The notes beneath the pieces are model-generated. The model did not search any database and was not told where the DNA came from. It saw only the letters and a program-made list of their open reading frames with translations. From assembly GCA_964637845.1 (NCBI GenBank), contig CAZWXI010000023.1:1-31382 (forward strand): DNA of 31,382 bases, written 5' to 3'. Made by a program: the position numbers and the translations under genes. Source of the stretch: PGYU01 sp964637845. Its GTDB lineage: Bacteria; Bacteroidota; Ignavibacteria; Kapaibacteriales; UBA2268. Shown piece by piece: positions 1 to 9,200 of the stretch (its first letter is position 1; every line of letters starts with the position of its first letter).

Positions 1-1
1 T

Positions 2-682
2 TCAACAACTCATGGTTACGCATATTTGGAACATGCGTTTGGGTATATCAAAGACTTTTTCGGTGATAAACATTTGAAAATTGCATTTGTACCATACGCA
101 GGTGTTACTGTCTCTTACGATGACTACGAACAGAAAGTAGCCAACGTGTTTGATACTTTAGGATTTACAATTAATTCTGTGCATAAAGGCAGTCCGAAAG
201 AGATCATTGAATCATCGGACGCAATAGCTGTTGGTGGCGGCAATACATTTCAACTGTTAAAATCCATATACGACAATGACTTATATGATTTAATCAAAAG
301 TAGAGTGGAAAGTGGAGCCAAATATATCGGTTGGAGTGCGGGCTCGAATCTTGCATGCCCCACAATCCGCACGACCAATGACATGCCAATAGTCGAGCCT
401 CCTAAATTCAACGCATTTAATTTAATCGACTATCAAATAAATCCTCACTATTTAGATGCTCATCCAGAAGGTCATCACGGCGAAACACGCGAGCAACGCA
501 TAGAAGAATTTATCGAGATTAATAGAGATATTTATGTCGTTGGTCTAAGAGAAGGAAGTTTGATAAGAGTTGACGGTGACACTCATAAACTTTTAGGTAC
601 AAAGACAGCAAGAATATTCAAATATGGTCAAGCACGACTTGAAATAAACCCGGACTCAAAGTTGAATGAAATTCTTGTTTAA
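2..682 (+). CDS. pepE: Peptidase E (alpha-aspartyl dipeptidase), 5'-truncated by the window edge
   Basis: A cytoplasmic serine dipeptidase of family S51 that hydrolyses dipeptides with N-terminal aspartate. The frame is open to base 2. The peptide before the first possible start (TTG at 26) reads STTHGYAY and aligns with the N-terminal part of known PepE proteins, so the true start lies to the left and the TTG is internal. Visible motifs are PYAGVT, the glycine-rich VGGGNTFQLL, the nucleophile elbow GWSAGSN (catalytic Ser codon 335-337), CPTIRTTNDMPIV, and INPHY carrying the His of the triad. Only about ten N-terminal residues appear to be missing compared with the E. coli enzyme. It reads towards the lipoprotein gene at 747, with a 64-base gap. 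The family assignment is firm; nothing here indicates regulation. Confidence 0.95.
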   Translation, partial: STTHGYAYLEHAFGYIKDFFGDKHLKIAFVPYAGVTVSYDDYEQKVANVFDTLGFTINSVHKGSPKEIIESSDAIAVGGGNTFQLLKSIYDNDLYDLIKSRVESGAKYIGWSAGSNLACPTIRTTNDMPIVEPPKFNAFNLIDYQINPHYLDAHPEGHHGETREQRIEEFIEINRDIYVVGLREGSLIRVDGDTHKLLGTKTARIFKYGQARLEINPDSKLNEILV

Positions 683-746
683 GGATTTAGAATTTTTTAC
701 CACAATCACCGTTATATATATTAAAAAAGCTATTACAGGAAACAGC

Positions 747-1271
747 ATGAAAAAGTATATACTAATTATAATAGCATCTGCTATTTTTTGGGGATGCGAG
801 GACACATCAACTCAGCATACCGCTAAATTGATGGATATTGGAAATTTAATTAAGTCACCAGGGTACAGTTGGTTTGACATAGAATATAAAGCATACACGC
901 CAAACCCAGTCATGATTAACGAAATTAAGAGCAGTTTTGACCCGCAAATTCATAAGTTTTACGTGTTTCTAAAGCCGGCGTGTTCATGCCCGGGAACACA
1001 CAAGCTCTTCCCCGCTTTCATCAAAAGTGCAGACTTAGTAGGCATACCAGGAGCGAGTATGGAAATTTACTCTATGCGCTCAAATAGGGATAATTACCCA
1101 TACTCGAATGTATTCAAATTAAATGAGCTTCCGGCTTTCATTGTGCTTAAAAACGGTGTTCCGATTTATTCGATTACTGATTCTATATTGACTAAAACAA
1201 CGATTGATTACGAACTCGACCCGAATTATCCCGTAGAGATGTTTTTGAAAGATGCATTAAAAAATTATTAA
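747..1271 (+). CDS. Small lipoprotein with a thioredoxin-like fold and a CxC motif
   Basis: A predicted 174-aa lipoprotein. The start at 747 is chosen because AGGA at 737-740 precedes it at good spacing and it opens a clean lipoprotein signal (MKKYILIIIASAIFWGC, acylated Cys17). The longer frame, which starts at 666 inside pepE, has no such signal. The mature part has FYVFLKPACSCPG (Cys79, Cys81) followed about 45 residues later by ELPAFIVLKNGV. That segment resembles the cis-proline strand and following hairpin of thioredoxins (Pro129). The active-site position would therefore be C-S-C rather than CxxC. I infer a periplasm-facing, membrane-anchored thiol protein; its partner is unknown. The dsbD gene at 17523-19508 could in principle supply electrons. 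I do not recognise a named family. Confidence 0.75.
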   Translation: MKKYILIIIASAIFWGCEDTSTQHTAKLMDIGNLIKSPGYSWFDIEYKAYTPNPVMINEIKSSFDPQIHKFYVFLKPACSCPGTHKLFPAFIKSADLVGIPGASMEIYSMRSNRDNYPYSNVFKLNELPAFIVLKNGVPIYSITDSILTKTTIDYELDPNYPVEMFLKDALKNY

Positions 1272-1282
1272 TAACCAATTCC

Positions 1283-1696
1283 ATGAACTATTGGTTAGTC
1301 AAAACAGACCCCGATACTTATTCGGTTGAGAACTTGAAACGCGACAAATCTACCGTTTGGGATGGCGTCCGTAATTATCAAGCTCGAAATAATCTTAGTC
1401 TGATGAAAAAAGGTGATTTAGTACTGATGTATCACAGTCAATCGGATAAGGACATCAGATGTATTGCTAAAGTCACAAAAGAAGCATTCAGAGATAAAAC
1501 TACTGATGATGAGCGTTGGTTAGCTGTAGAATTGACATTCCAAAAGCTATTAAAGAATTACCTACATTTAGACATCATTAAGAATGATGCAATTCTAAGT
1601 AATATTGCATTGGTCAAACAATCAAGATTATCTGTTATGCCGCTCACGAAAGAACAATACGAGAAGATTATTGAACTTGGTGGTGGCTTAAAATAG
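1283..1696 (+). CDS. EVE-domain protein (Thy28-like, modified-base reader)
   Basis: A 137-aa single-domain protein covering the whole EVE fold. Hallmarks are MNYWLVKTDPDTYS at the N terminus, TVWDGVRNYQARNNL, MKKGDLVLMYHS and the C-terminal LVKQSRLSVMPLTKEQYEKI. EVE domains belong to the PUA-like superfamily and are thought to bind modified bases in nucleic acid; in bacteria a housekeeping role is presumed but not well defined. The start follows the lipoprotein stop by 11 bases with no clear Shine-Dalgarno sequence, so it may be read by coupling. Its last 29 bases overlap the end of the convergent glycosyltransferase gene. It is of normal length and appears intact. Confidence 0.93.
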   Translation: MNYWLVKTDPDTYSVENLKRDKSTVWDGVRNYQARNNLSLMKKGDLVLMYHSQSDKDIRCIAKVTKEAFRDKTTDDERWLAVELTFQKLLKNYLHLDIIKNDAILSNIALVKQSRLSVMPLTKEQYEKIIELGGGLK

Positions 1697-2708
1697 AATC
1701 AATCGCTGAAATTACTTCTTTATGGCTTAAATTTTTCATACACTCAAATGTCCCTACGGGGCATTTTTTACTTCCGTGTATCTCACACGGTTTGCATGAG
1801 AGGTCACTTTTTTCTACAACAACGCTATATACTGAACGAGGCCCGAAGCCAAAAATTGGTGAAGTAGGGCCAAAGACAGCAACAACGGGACAATTCACAA
1901 GACCGGCAAAATGTACGGGAGCACTATCATTTGAAACAAGTAGTTTTGTTTTAGTTAATAAATAGATAGTTTCCTGTATTGAAAGTTCCCCGCACATATT
2001 AATGGTACCGGAACTTTCTGCTATGGCGCGTGTATATTGATAATCACTTTTAGAACCGATGAGTACCACATGGTAATGCCTTTCCAATAGTTCTTTTGCA
2101 ACTTTGATATATCCCTGCGAAGTCCATTTTTTAGTTTCCCATATTGAATTAGGTGCTATCAAAATTAACTGTTCGGTATTCAGATTCAATCTATGGAGTT
2201 TTACATTCACTGAATCAATAAGATTTTGGCTGAAATTTAAGTTTACATTTGGTTTATCGTGTTCAGCCGGATTGACTTGTTTATTCAGGAGAGTTAAGAA
2301 ATTCATATTTCGCGTTATTTCATGTTGGTGCAGTTGATATTTGCAACGCCAGTCATACAATATGGACCCGGATGCGTTATCATATCCAAATGTATATTTT
2401 GTACAAGTTAGCTTGGCAAGAATAGAAGAGCGAAAAGAACGATGAAGGGATATGAAAGTATCAAATTTCTCTTTTCTTAAACGGGATGCAAAACGGAATA
2501 GTCCTGATAAGCCTTTATATTCGCCGCGCTTGTCGAAAACAACGACATCATCAATTGCCTGGACTAATTCGGCTATTGGTGCCGCTTGCTTGGTTGTAAT
2601 AAATGTGAGTCGTGATAGAGGAAATAAATTCTTAATTGCTTCACACAAAGGCATTGCCAGAGCTACATCTCCTAAAAAGGCGGTCTGCATTATGACTATA
2701 TTACGCAA
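1668..2708 (-). CDS. Glycosyltransferase family 9 (ADP-heptose:LPS heptosyltransferase-like)
   Basis: A cytoplasmic or inner-membrane-associated GT-B enzyme expected to add heptose, or a related sugar, to the LPS core. Residues 8-20 (QTAFLGDVALAMP) are the family N-terminal motif. LIAPNSIWETKKW opens the C-terminal nucleotide-sugar domain, and SNDSAPVHFAGLVNCPVVAV with FGPTSP is the donor-binding signature. A Cys cluster near the end (SCKPCEIHGSKKCP, then ECM) is common in WaaF-like members. The gene lies 13 bases after the lpxL-like gene, consistent with joint envelope function. The listed start is a TTG at 2708 giving MRNIVIMQTAFLGDV. A near-perfect AAGGAGGG (2726-2733) instead precedes an in-frame ATT at 2718-2720, which may be the real start. 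Acceptor and exact sugar are unknown. Confidence 0.9.
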   Translation of the reverse strand: MRNIVIMQTAFLGDVALAMPLCEAIKNLFPLSRLTFITTKQAAPIAELVQAIDDVVVFDKRGEYKGLSGLFRFASRLRKEKFDTFISLHRSFRSSILAKLTCTKYTFGYDNASGSILYDWRCKYQLHQHEITRNMNFLTLLNKQVNPAEHDKPNVNLNFSQNLIDSVNVKLHRLNLNTEQLILIAPNSIWETKKWTSQGYIKVAKELLERHYHVVLIGSKSDYQYTRAIAESSGTINMCGELSIQETIYLLTKTKLLVSNDSAPVHFAGLVNCPVVAVFGPTSPIFGFGPRSVYSVVVEKSDLSCKPCEIHGSKKCPVGTFECMKNLSHKEVISAIDSILSHHQVQ

Positions 2709-2721
2709 GGTTGTTTGAATT

Positions 2722-3591
2722 TTATCCCTCCTTCGGTTTATGTTTCCATCTGTTATGCTGCCAAGCCCATAAATGCGGGTGCTTTCGAATTTTGTTTTCC
2801 AAGATTTTCACATGCCGACGAGTTAGCTCTGTTATCCCCTCATTATCGTCTTGAAGGTCATCGTATTTGAGTTCAATAAGCTCAACATCATATGTATAGT
2901 CATCGTTACGTACGGCAAAACCCATGATAATCGGTACTTTATATCGAAGAGCAATCATCGCTGGAGCTTCATAGGTCACGGCAGGATGTCCGAAAAAATC
3001 TATGAAAACATCTCGGTTCATATCTGCACTTTGGTCGGCAAGCATAGCGACTGCTTCATTTTTATTAATTGCAGTAATCAATACTCGAGCCGCTTTAGAC
3101 ATCGGTATTATACGATTCCCAAACCTAGTGCGATAGGAGTTGAGTTTTTCATCAACAAGTTTATTCCTTTGCGGCTTCACTACGATAGTAATAGGTATAT
3201 TAGTAAAAGCGCCTGCTGTCAAGGCAAGCATCTCCCAATTCCCGAAATGCCCCGAAAGCAATAGCATACCTTGCCCTTGAGAATGCACTTTAGCAAAGAG
3301 TTCTTCATTTGAGTATCTCATGTATTTTCTAAAGTCATTAATTGTAAGTTTAGGAGATGCAAGTAGCTCAACGGCAACAATGCCAAGATTTTGATAAGAT
3401 TTTTTAATTATTTTTTTAATTTCAAGCTCGGATAAGTCGGGGAATGCCATTTTAATGTTCCTATACGTAATAGCGTAGCGTTTCCTTTTGAAGGATAAAA
3501 AATAGCCTATTAATTCACCGAACTTTCCTCTATGGCGAATATTAAGAATACGAGAGATGCTGCCGATTACCATTAGGGAAGCATAGAGCAT
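2722..3591 (-). CDS. Lysophospholipid/lipid A acyltransferase (LpxL/HtrB family)
   Basis: A membrane-associated acyltransferase that transfers a secondary acyl chain in lipid A or a related lipid. The catalytic H(X4)E motif is seen as SGHFGNWEM. It is followed by VVKPQRNKLVDEKLNSYR, then a MLADQSADMNRDVFIDFFG segment typical of the family, and HPHLWAWQHNRWKHK at the end. The basic KRKRYAITYRNIKMAFP segment that precedes the catalytic domain is present. The start at 3591 (MLYASLMVIGS) gives the usual short hydrophobic leader. A longer version from ATG 3669 would overlap the GWxTD gene by 50 bases; neither start has a convincing Shine-Dalgarno sequence. The final codons carry AAGGAGGG, which can serve as ribosome-binding site for the next gene. 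It is the only acyltransferase of this family in the window. Confidence 0.9.
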   Translation of the reverse strand: MLYASLMVIGSISRILNIRHRGKFGELIGYFLSFKRKRYAITYRNIKMAFPDLSELEIKKIIKKSYQNLGIVAVELLASPKLTINDFRKYMRYSNEELFAKVHSQGQGMLLLSGHFGNWEMLALTAGAFTNIPITIVVKPQRNKLVDEKLNSYRTRFGNRIIPMSKAARVLITAINKNEAVAMLADQSADMNRDVFIDFFGHPAVTYEAPAMIALRYKVPIIMGFAVRNDDYTYDVELIELKYDDLQDDNEGITELTRRHVKILENKIRKHPHLWAWQHNRWKHKPKEG

Positions 3592-3619
3592 GTTATCGGT
3601 TAACCGGTTCAATTTGAAA

Positions 3620-5059
3620 TTATCTCCCAAAAGGACTAGGAGTGTGTCGTGGTACAGGATGAGCATCATCCTGTCTTATGTCACGAGTAGAGGGTACAAA
3701 ATCATTATACCAGTTTTCATTGTAAACCTCACCGCGCGCTGTGGAGTGAACAAGTCTAAAGTGTCCGTTTCCTTGCCTATCGACGAAGATAAATCTTACT
3801 CCACCTTGCACTCCCTCTATAAACCATTCTTCATATGAATTATAACCGAAATGACCTTCGGTTATATCACGCGTTGACCAAAACCCATATTTAAGCAATA
3901 CCTTGCCTCTATCTGAGCCCCATCCGGTTCTAAAATTTCCTGTATTAAAAAACGTGTTCGCAAACTGCTCACGTCTGCGATACTCTTGTAGAGTTTCGTT
4001 TACCAGTGTTAAAGTATCTGAATCCCTAATATACCAAAATCGAAACAAAAATCTTTGTTTTGCTTCCATAGTGGTTAAGGTTTTAAATAAGTCAATTTCG
4101 GTAGGTTCTGCTACAATAGAAGCCTTACTGAATTCTTCTTCTATCTGTAACTCATTTAACGTAGCGAACTCGCTTTTTTGGAATAATTCATTTTCGGTGA
4201 AAAATACTCTGTGTTGTGGAGGTTTATCAGGGTTGTAAACAAAAAATTTCTTTTCGGTTGTTGCTTTATTAGTGGCTGAATAGTTCAATGTAGCGACTAA
4301 AAAATACACTCCTGAAGGAATTGTATCAAGTTGGAATGAAAATGGATGAAAGTCATAGGAATAGTTGTTCTCTTGTGATGTACTAAATGAAGCTATTTCG
4401 CGTCGAGCGTTGTCTAATACCTTGTAACCGATAGTAAAGCCATCTTGTGCATACTTATCTGCATTATAAATGTCAAAATATCCAGTAACAACGGGCCTTT
4501 TACCTACAAATTCATGCGAAGGATTAGGAATTATAAAGCAATTATTTCTCAGAAACATTGCGTCATATTGGATATCAGAGTTTTTCTCATCCTCAATTTG
4601 GTAAGCAAACATTATTGTGCCAAGTTCGATATCATTTTGAGAAATAGACTGTACGATAAAATCAAACTCGGTTGTAATCTGCCTTTCTTCACCAAAAACA
4701 TCTAAAGCTGTTAATTTTGCTTTATATTGTCCTGGATTTAGTTCGTAAACTTTTCTTCCGAAAAGATTCATTGCTTCTAAAGGCAAATTTTTGTCCATTG
4801 AAATAGGAATGACCCACTTTTCATTTTTCACAATAGCTGAGGACGAGACAATTTCGATTTCGAATTGCATTTCACCATAATAAGTTTCACTACCATCGTT
4901 TTCAAAATAACTAATAGAATTATTAGCAAATGAGTAAGTCAGTTCCCAATAATAAACACCGTCATTGCCTTTGAATGAAGCATGGTCAACTGAAACAAAC
5001 AACTCATTAGCGAATGAATTATAAGCCATAAGAATCAGACAAATCAATGTTTTTTTCAT
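3620..5059 (-). CDS. GWxTD-domain exported protein
   Basis: A 479-aa exported protein of unknown function. The start at 5059 is preferred over ATG 5074 because TAGGTG lies 6 bases upstream and it begins the signal peptide MKKTLICLILMAYNSFANE. The N-terminal two thirds are beta-rich with no motif I recognise. The C-terminal domain is the GWxTD domain: RFWYIRDSDTLTLVNE, YRRREQFANTFF, TGWGSDRGKVLLKYG, YEEWFI, then VDRQGNGHFRLVHST. The signature is GWGSD (residues 379-383), a Ser variant of GWxTD. Such proteins occur in Bacteroidota, Chlorobiota and Acidobacteriota, often near outer-membrane genes, without a known activity. A strong hairpin (5086-5114) separates it from the PorV-like gene, so it may have its own promoter. 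Confidence 0.87.
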   Translation of the reverse strand: MKKTLICLILMAYNSFANELFVSVDHASFKGNDGVYYWELTYSFANNSISYFENDGSETYYGEMQFEIEIVSSSAIVKNEKWVIPISMDKNLPLEAMNLFGRKVYELNPGQYKAKLTALDVFGEERQITTEFDFIVQSISQNDIELGTIMFAYQIEDEKNSDIQYDAMFLRNNCFIIPNPSHEFVGKRPVVTGYFDIYNADKYAQDGFTIGYKVLDNARREIASFSTSQENNYSYDFHPFSFQLDTIPSGVYFLVATLNYSATNKATTEKKFFVYNPDKPPQHRVFFTENELFQKSEFATLNELQIEEEFSKASIVAEPTEIDLFKTLTTMEAKQRFLFRFWYIRDSDTLTLVNETLQEYRRREQFANTFFNTGNFRTGWGSDRGKVLLKYGFWSTRDITEGHFGYNSYEEWFIEGVQGGVRFIFVDRQGNGHFRLVHSTARGEVYNENWYNDFVPSTRDIRQDDAHPVPRHTPSPFGR

Positions 5060-5085
5060 AGAGACACCTAACATTAATATAACAA

Positions 5086-5114
5086 TTGCCGTTGAGTAAT
5101 TAACTCAACGGCAA
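5086..5114 (-). terminator. Hairpin terminator after the PorV-like gene
   Basis: A perfect 12-bp inverted repeat (5086-5097 with 5103-5114, loop AATTA), 20 bases beyond the PorV-like stop. On the minus strand it is followed by TTGTTATATTAATG, only moderately T-rich. It sits 26 bases before the GWxTD start, so it may end the upstream transcript or act as an attenuator or processing site within a longer one. Confidence 0.65.
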
Positions 5115-5134
5115 CTGAATGATAGAACTTTGTA

Positions 5135-6181
5135 TTAACCGCCAAAATTCAAAGAAACACTCAATCGGTTGAGTAATCCCATTGTTACGGTTGGTGTAAC
5201 GGCATAGTCAATCTGACCACCGAAGCCGCCACCAAAGTATTTCAATCCAACTCCGCCGGAAAATCCTAATTGGTTGTGACCAAGCATGTAACCACCACGT
5301 AATGCAAGGAAATCATTCCAAACATATTCCGCACCAATAGCGAATTGTTCAGGCACATCCGTCAATGTGTTAAAGTCCATTGCAACTCGCAGTTTGTTTT
5401 CTGCAGTATTTACAACATCACCGGAAATACCCGCACGAAAAATAATGGGAATATTGTAAGGATATGCCAAGTACGCTGCATCGAGCGGAGTAGCGTGCAT
5501 GGCGTCATATAACTTTCTTGTTGTTCTTAGGTCAACACCCTCATATGTTTGCTGAGTACCAAGGTTGTGTATAGAGAAGCCGAGTTTAATTCCGTAATAA
5601 CCGAAATCATACATCGTACCAATGTCAAATGCCATTCCTGTACTGCTCAACGATGCAAATGAATTGTGAATATATTTCGCAGTTACTCCAAAAGAGAATT
5701 CTTTTGTTAGGTAACCGGCTAAACTTAAATTCAGCGAAAAGTCACTTACAGAATAGCTTGCACCTGTACCGTCAGGACGATACATTGTAGTAATGGGTAT
5801 ATCACCGCTTGTGAAAGAAACAATGCTTGCAGCAGCAGTAAAATCTTCCGATATCGGCATAGCCAAACCACCGAAATTGTGTGAAAATTTTCCAAACCAT
5901 TGACTATACGAAAAATCAGCGTTCATTGATTTTAAATTAGCCAAACCTGCGGGATTCCAATGTACAGAGGTCAAATCATCTGCCATAGAAGTAAAAGCAC
6001 CTGCCATAGCATTAGCACGAGCACCTACACCGATTTTAAGGAACTGAGCACCGGCAGCGCCAACTTTTGATGTTTCGCCGGCTGTAGTTCCAACGTTTAG
6101 GTCCGGAACCGCTGTTGAGTTCGTAATTATTACAGGTATGCTTAGAATTGCAATTAAAATTATATATTTTTTCATTTTCAT
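5135..6181 (-). CDS. PorV/PorQ-family outer-membrane protein
   Basis: A 348-aa outer-membrane beta-barrel. The start at 6181 is chosen because ACGGAGAAAT directly precedes ATG, giving MKMKKYIILIAILSIPVIITNS as signal peptide; the longer frame from 6217 adds a basic stretch unlike a leader. The family segment follows: AAGAQFLKIGVGARANAMAG, then TSMADDLTSVHWNPAGLANL, then amphipathic strands with alternating aromatic and glycine residues. It ends LSVSLNFGG. PorV is the T9SS outer-membrane protein that picks up CTD-bearing cargo and delivers it to the attachment complex. Many paralogues of unknown duty exist in Ignavibacteria-type genomes, so this is best named by family. It follows the 1600-aa secreted protein gene by 52 bases, suggesting a functional pair. 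Confidence 0.87.
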   Translation of the reverse strand: MKMKKYIILIAILSIPVIITNSTAVPDLNVGTTAGETSKVGAAGAQFLKIGVGARANAMAGAFTSMADDLTSVHWNPAGLANLKSMNADFSYSQWFGKFSHNFGGLAMPISEDFTAAASIVSFTSGDIPITTMYRPDGTGASYSVSDFSLNLSLAGYLTKEFSFGVTAKYIHNSFASLSSTGMAFDIGTMYDFGYYGIKLGFSIHNLGTQQTYEGVDLRTTRKLYDAMHATPLDAAYLAYPYNIPIIFRAGISGDVVNTAENKLRVAMDFNTLTDVPEQFAIGAEYVWNDFLALRGGYMLGHNQLGFSGGVGLKYFGGGFGGQIDYAVTPTVTMGLLNRLSVSLNFGG

Positions 6182-6205
6182 ATTTCTCCGTAATTTCAAT
6201 AAATC

Positions 6206-6226
6206 ACCCGCCCACAAGGAGCGGGT
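6206..6226 (-). terminator. Short GC hairpin between the giant secreted protein and PorV genes
   Basis: A 6-bp GC stem (6206-6211 with 6221-6226, 9-base loop) located 7 bases after the stop of the 1600-aa gene. On the minus strand GATTTATTG follows, a poor T tract. It is a weak terminator or an mRNA-stabilising hairpin within an operon. Confidence 0.4.
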
Positions 6227-6233
6227 TATTATA

Positions 6234-9200
6234 TTAGTTTTGTTCGATAATTCTAAATCCGCCTACTACTACACTGAACTCTTTAATTGTTTGTGCACCA
6301 TTGGGAGTAGTAATTACAGCAAGAAACGTTTGACTTTGTACACGTTGTCGGTTGCTTGATAATAAATCCCATACATGAACCGCACTACGATTTACATCTC
6401 CCGCGTTATTGTATTCATCATGTTCGAGTGTTCTTACCAAATCACCTGCGACTGTATAGATTTTAATAGTACAGCGTTTGGGTAATTTTGTAAAGTATAT
6501 CTTCGAATCATAAGGTGATTTAACTCCTTCGTGGGATAAGAAGTAAGGATTCGGTACAACCTTGATTTGGTCTAATTGATTATCAGTGTATTGTTCATTC
6601 GGGGGGGCGCTCTTACTTACTTTAGCAATTACAGTAGCTCCGGGAAAAGGCAAACCTAATGCACCACCATAAGTACGAAGATAGATTTTATCACCTGCTT
6701 TGAAGTCGCTCGCGGACCAAATGTTGTATTCTTGGGGTGATTTACGTTTCCAAGGCTCTTTACCCGGATACTTTACGCCTTTATTAGCAAAATCAATCGC
6801 AAATTGAACACCACCAATATTAATTATATGTGTGAAGTCGAGCGTATCAGTGCCGTTAACTGAAACAACTGATTTGTAGTACCTGCCAAGACCATTATCG
6901 CTTTGTTGTGGAAGACCTGAAAATGATTCGACATTCCCGCTGAGAATTCCTGAGACTGGTCTAACAAAATAATTTGGAAAACCCCAACCTGATGCCAGGT
7001 CGCGTCTCAAAGTATCATTTGAAATCCAACCATATGCATGGATATTATATTTACCTATAAATTCATTTGTCGAACGACCCATGTAAGCTAAATTTGCAGG
7101 ATTGGGATAAAGAATATCATGTCCCCAAATATCGATGTAGTCAGGTCTGCTTAAACCGGTATAGTTTTCAGCGAATTTTGTAATTTTTGTAACCGGTTCT
7201 ATATTTAAATGTGGCATTTCAGTAGGAAACTTAATGAAAACAGAATCCTTACCGGTCTCGGGTCTTTTAGCTTCGGTAATATTGCGAACTCTTATGTTCA
7301 GATATTCAATATTAAATGTGTTGTTATTGGCACCTTTGCCCCAAGCAAGCTGTGCTGTATGTGTACCTCCGGGCAAGAACTCAACTTCGTAAACACCGGG
7401 GCCATTATTGAAACTTCCATATTCAACATTGTGGAAATTGTAATTTACGGATACTGGCATAGTTCGTTGGACTATAGCCAGATGCGGTTTATACTCTCTA
7501 GTAATACCCTTAATGTTGTAATCGGTCATGAAATTAACAGGTGTATTAGCTGTAACACCCGGACCATAAACAGATGTCAAAGATTCTTCATCTGGTCTAT
7601 ATATTCCAGCATATTGTCTAATTGTAAAGTCGAAACTGAAGCCCAATATGCCGTATGCACTTTGAGCCCAATTGTCGGTATAGCAATAGTCGGGGTAAGT
7701 AAAATCACCTGAACTGAACCTTCCCGTTCTTGTGCGAATACCGCGGGCTGAATCTAGACCAAAGTCAATATAAGTATTATTTACAGGATCATAGACGAGA
7801 GTATCCGCAAGAATATAAGAAGCCGCATTTTCGGTGAAGAACTCATAAAAACTCAAATCACATGCTTGGGATTCGTAGCTGATTAATCCTCTCCATAAAG
7901 TATCACCTGTGTTTTTGCTCGATAATGTTACCAAACTTCTATAAAGACCAAAGTTTGTTCTGGCGTTCGGATTGTTCAAATTGAACGGAAAACTTGATAG
8001 AAACCAGTATGGTTCAAACTTGAGGTGCAATTCATCATCTTCGAACTTCTGAATAAGTCGGTCGTTGTCCACGGCAAAGAATCTGAAATTATAAAGTCCG
8101 CCAACAAGGTTGGAGTCCACATGAACGATTTGAATGCTCGGATAATCACCTGCAGGCGCGGCAATCGGGAATGTTTTCATCATATTGCTCAACCCTGGGG
8201 CCGAAGTATTCAGTTTCATCGGAGTTGGTTGCTGATAATCACCTTCGTCAAATGCCAAAACACGGTAGTAATAATCAACATTATTAATAAGTTTTTCGGT
8301 TTTTGTTGGGTCCGGGTCGGGCATAATATATCCATCGCGGTTATCGTCACCTGTATCAAAGAATGTACGGTCATTGGTTATCATCGCCATATATGGTGAA
8401 ATCACGTCTTTGCGAACTTCTTCTTTTGATTCAAATTCGGGAAAATCAACATTTACAAGTCCGTTTTGAATATATTCGTATAACATTTCGGAAACCATCC
8501 TTACGTGATTAGAATCATTCATAATGTTACCTACAGCGCGGGGAACCCAAATGTCAATGAGTCGAACGATATTACCATTAACGTTGCCTAATCTAATGGA
8601 ATTTTGTACCCAAATTTCATCTGTAGTCAGACGTTGAATGACGGAGTCTCGAGCTTTTTCATCCCAAACGCGTCGCCATTTACCAACTACACCATCAGGG
8701 AATAATTTAAATACACTGTCGATTTCTTCTCGGGTTTTACTAAATGTTGACAGTTGGAAGAATAATGGATTGTATTTCACCAATGCTCTGTTTAAATAAG
8801 CGACGCCAACAAAGATATCATCGAATAGTTCGTTGCGGAATCTTGGGTTATACGTTAATAAGGCTGGACCTTGCGGGGTGTTTCTAAACAGTTGACCAGT
8901 TACATCAAATCCAATACCGGGGTCTCTTGCAATAACTTTAGCCCAATATTTACCCCAAGGATCCCTGAATGCAGATGTATCAAGTAAACCGAGAACAGGT
9001 GCAATACTTCCGCCGTTACTGGCAGATGCTAAACGGTCCGAAAGTAATAATATGCCGTTACCAACTCTCATGACACGAATTGCCATAGAGTCAATTACGT
9101 TACCCGCGGCATCAGTATATGGTCCGACTATACGCAAATCATCAATCAAAGGCATGCCAAAGTCGTTCGGATTGGTTCCGCCTCTGTGTTCTGATTTGTT

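Noticed and set aside
666..746. Extended N terminus of the lipoprotein gene beginning inside pepE
   Set aside because: The extension lacks a ribosome site and would bury the lipoprotein signal; the ATG at 747 has AGGA at good spacing.
7209..7712. A 167-aa open frame on the plus strand opposite the giant secreted protein gene
   Set aside because: It is antisense to a long, well-supported coding sequence, has no family motif, and its composition matches a shadow frame. The same holds for other antisense frames, for example 2851-3264, 3903-4238, 12347-12652 and 13878-14222.
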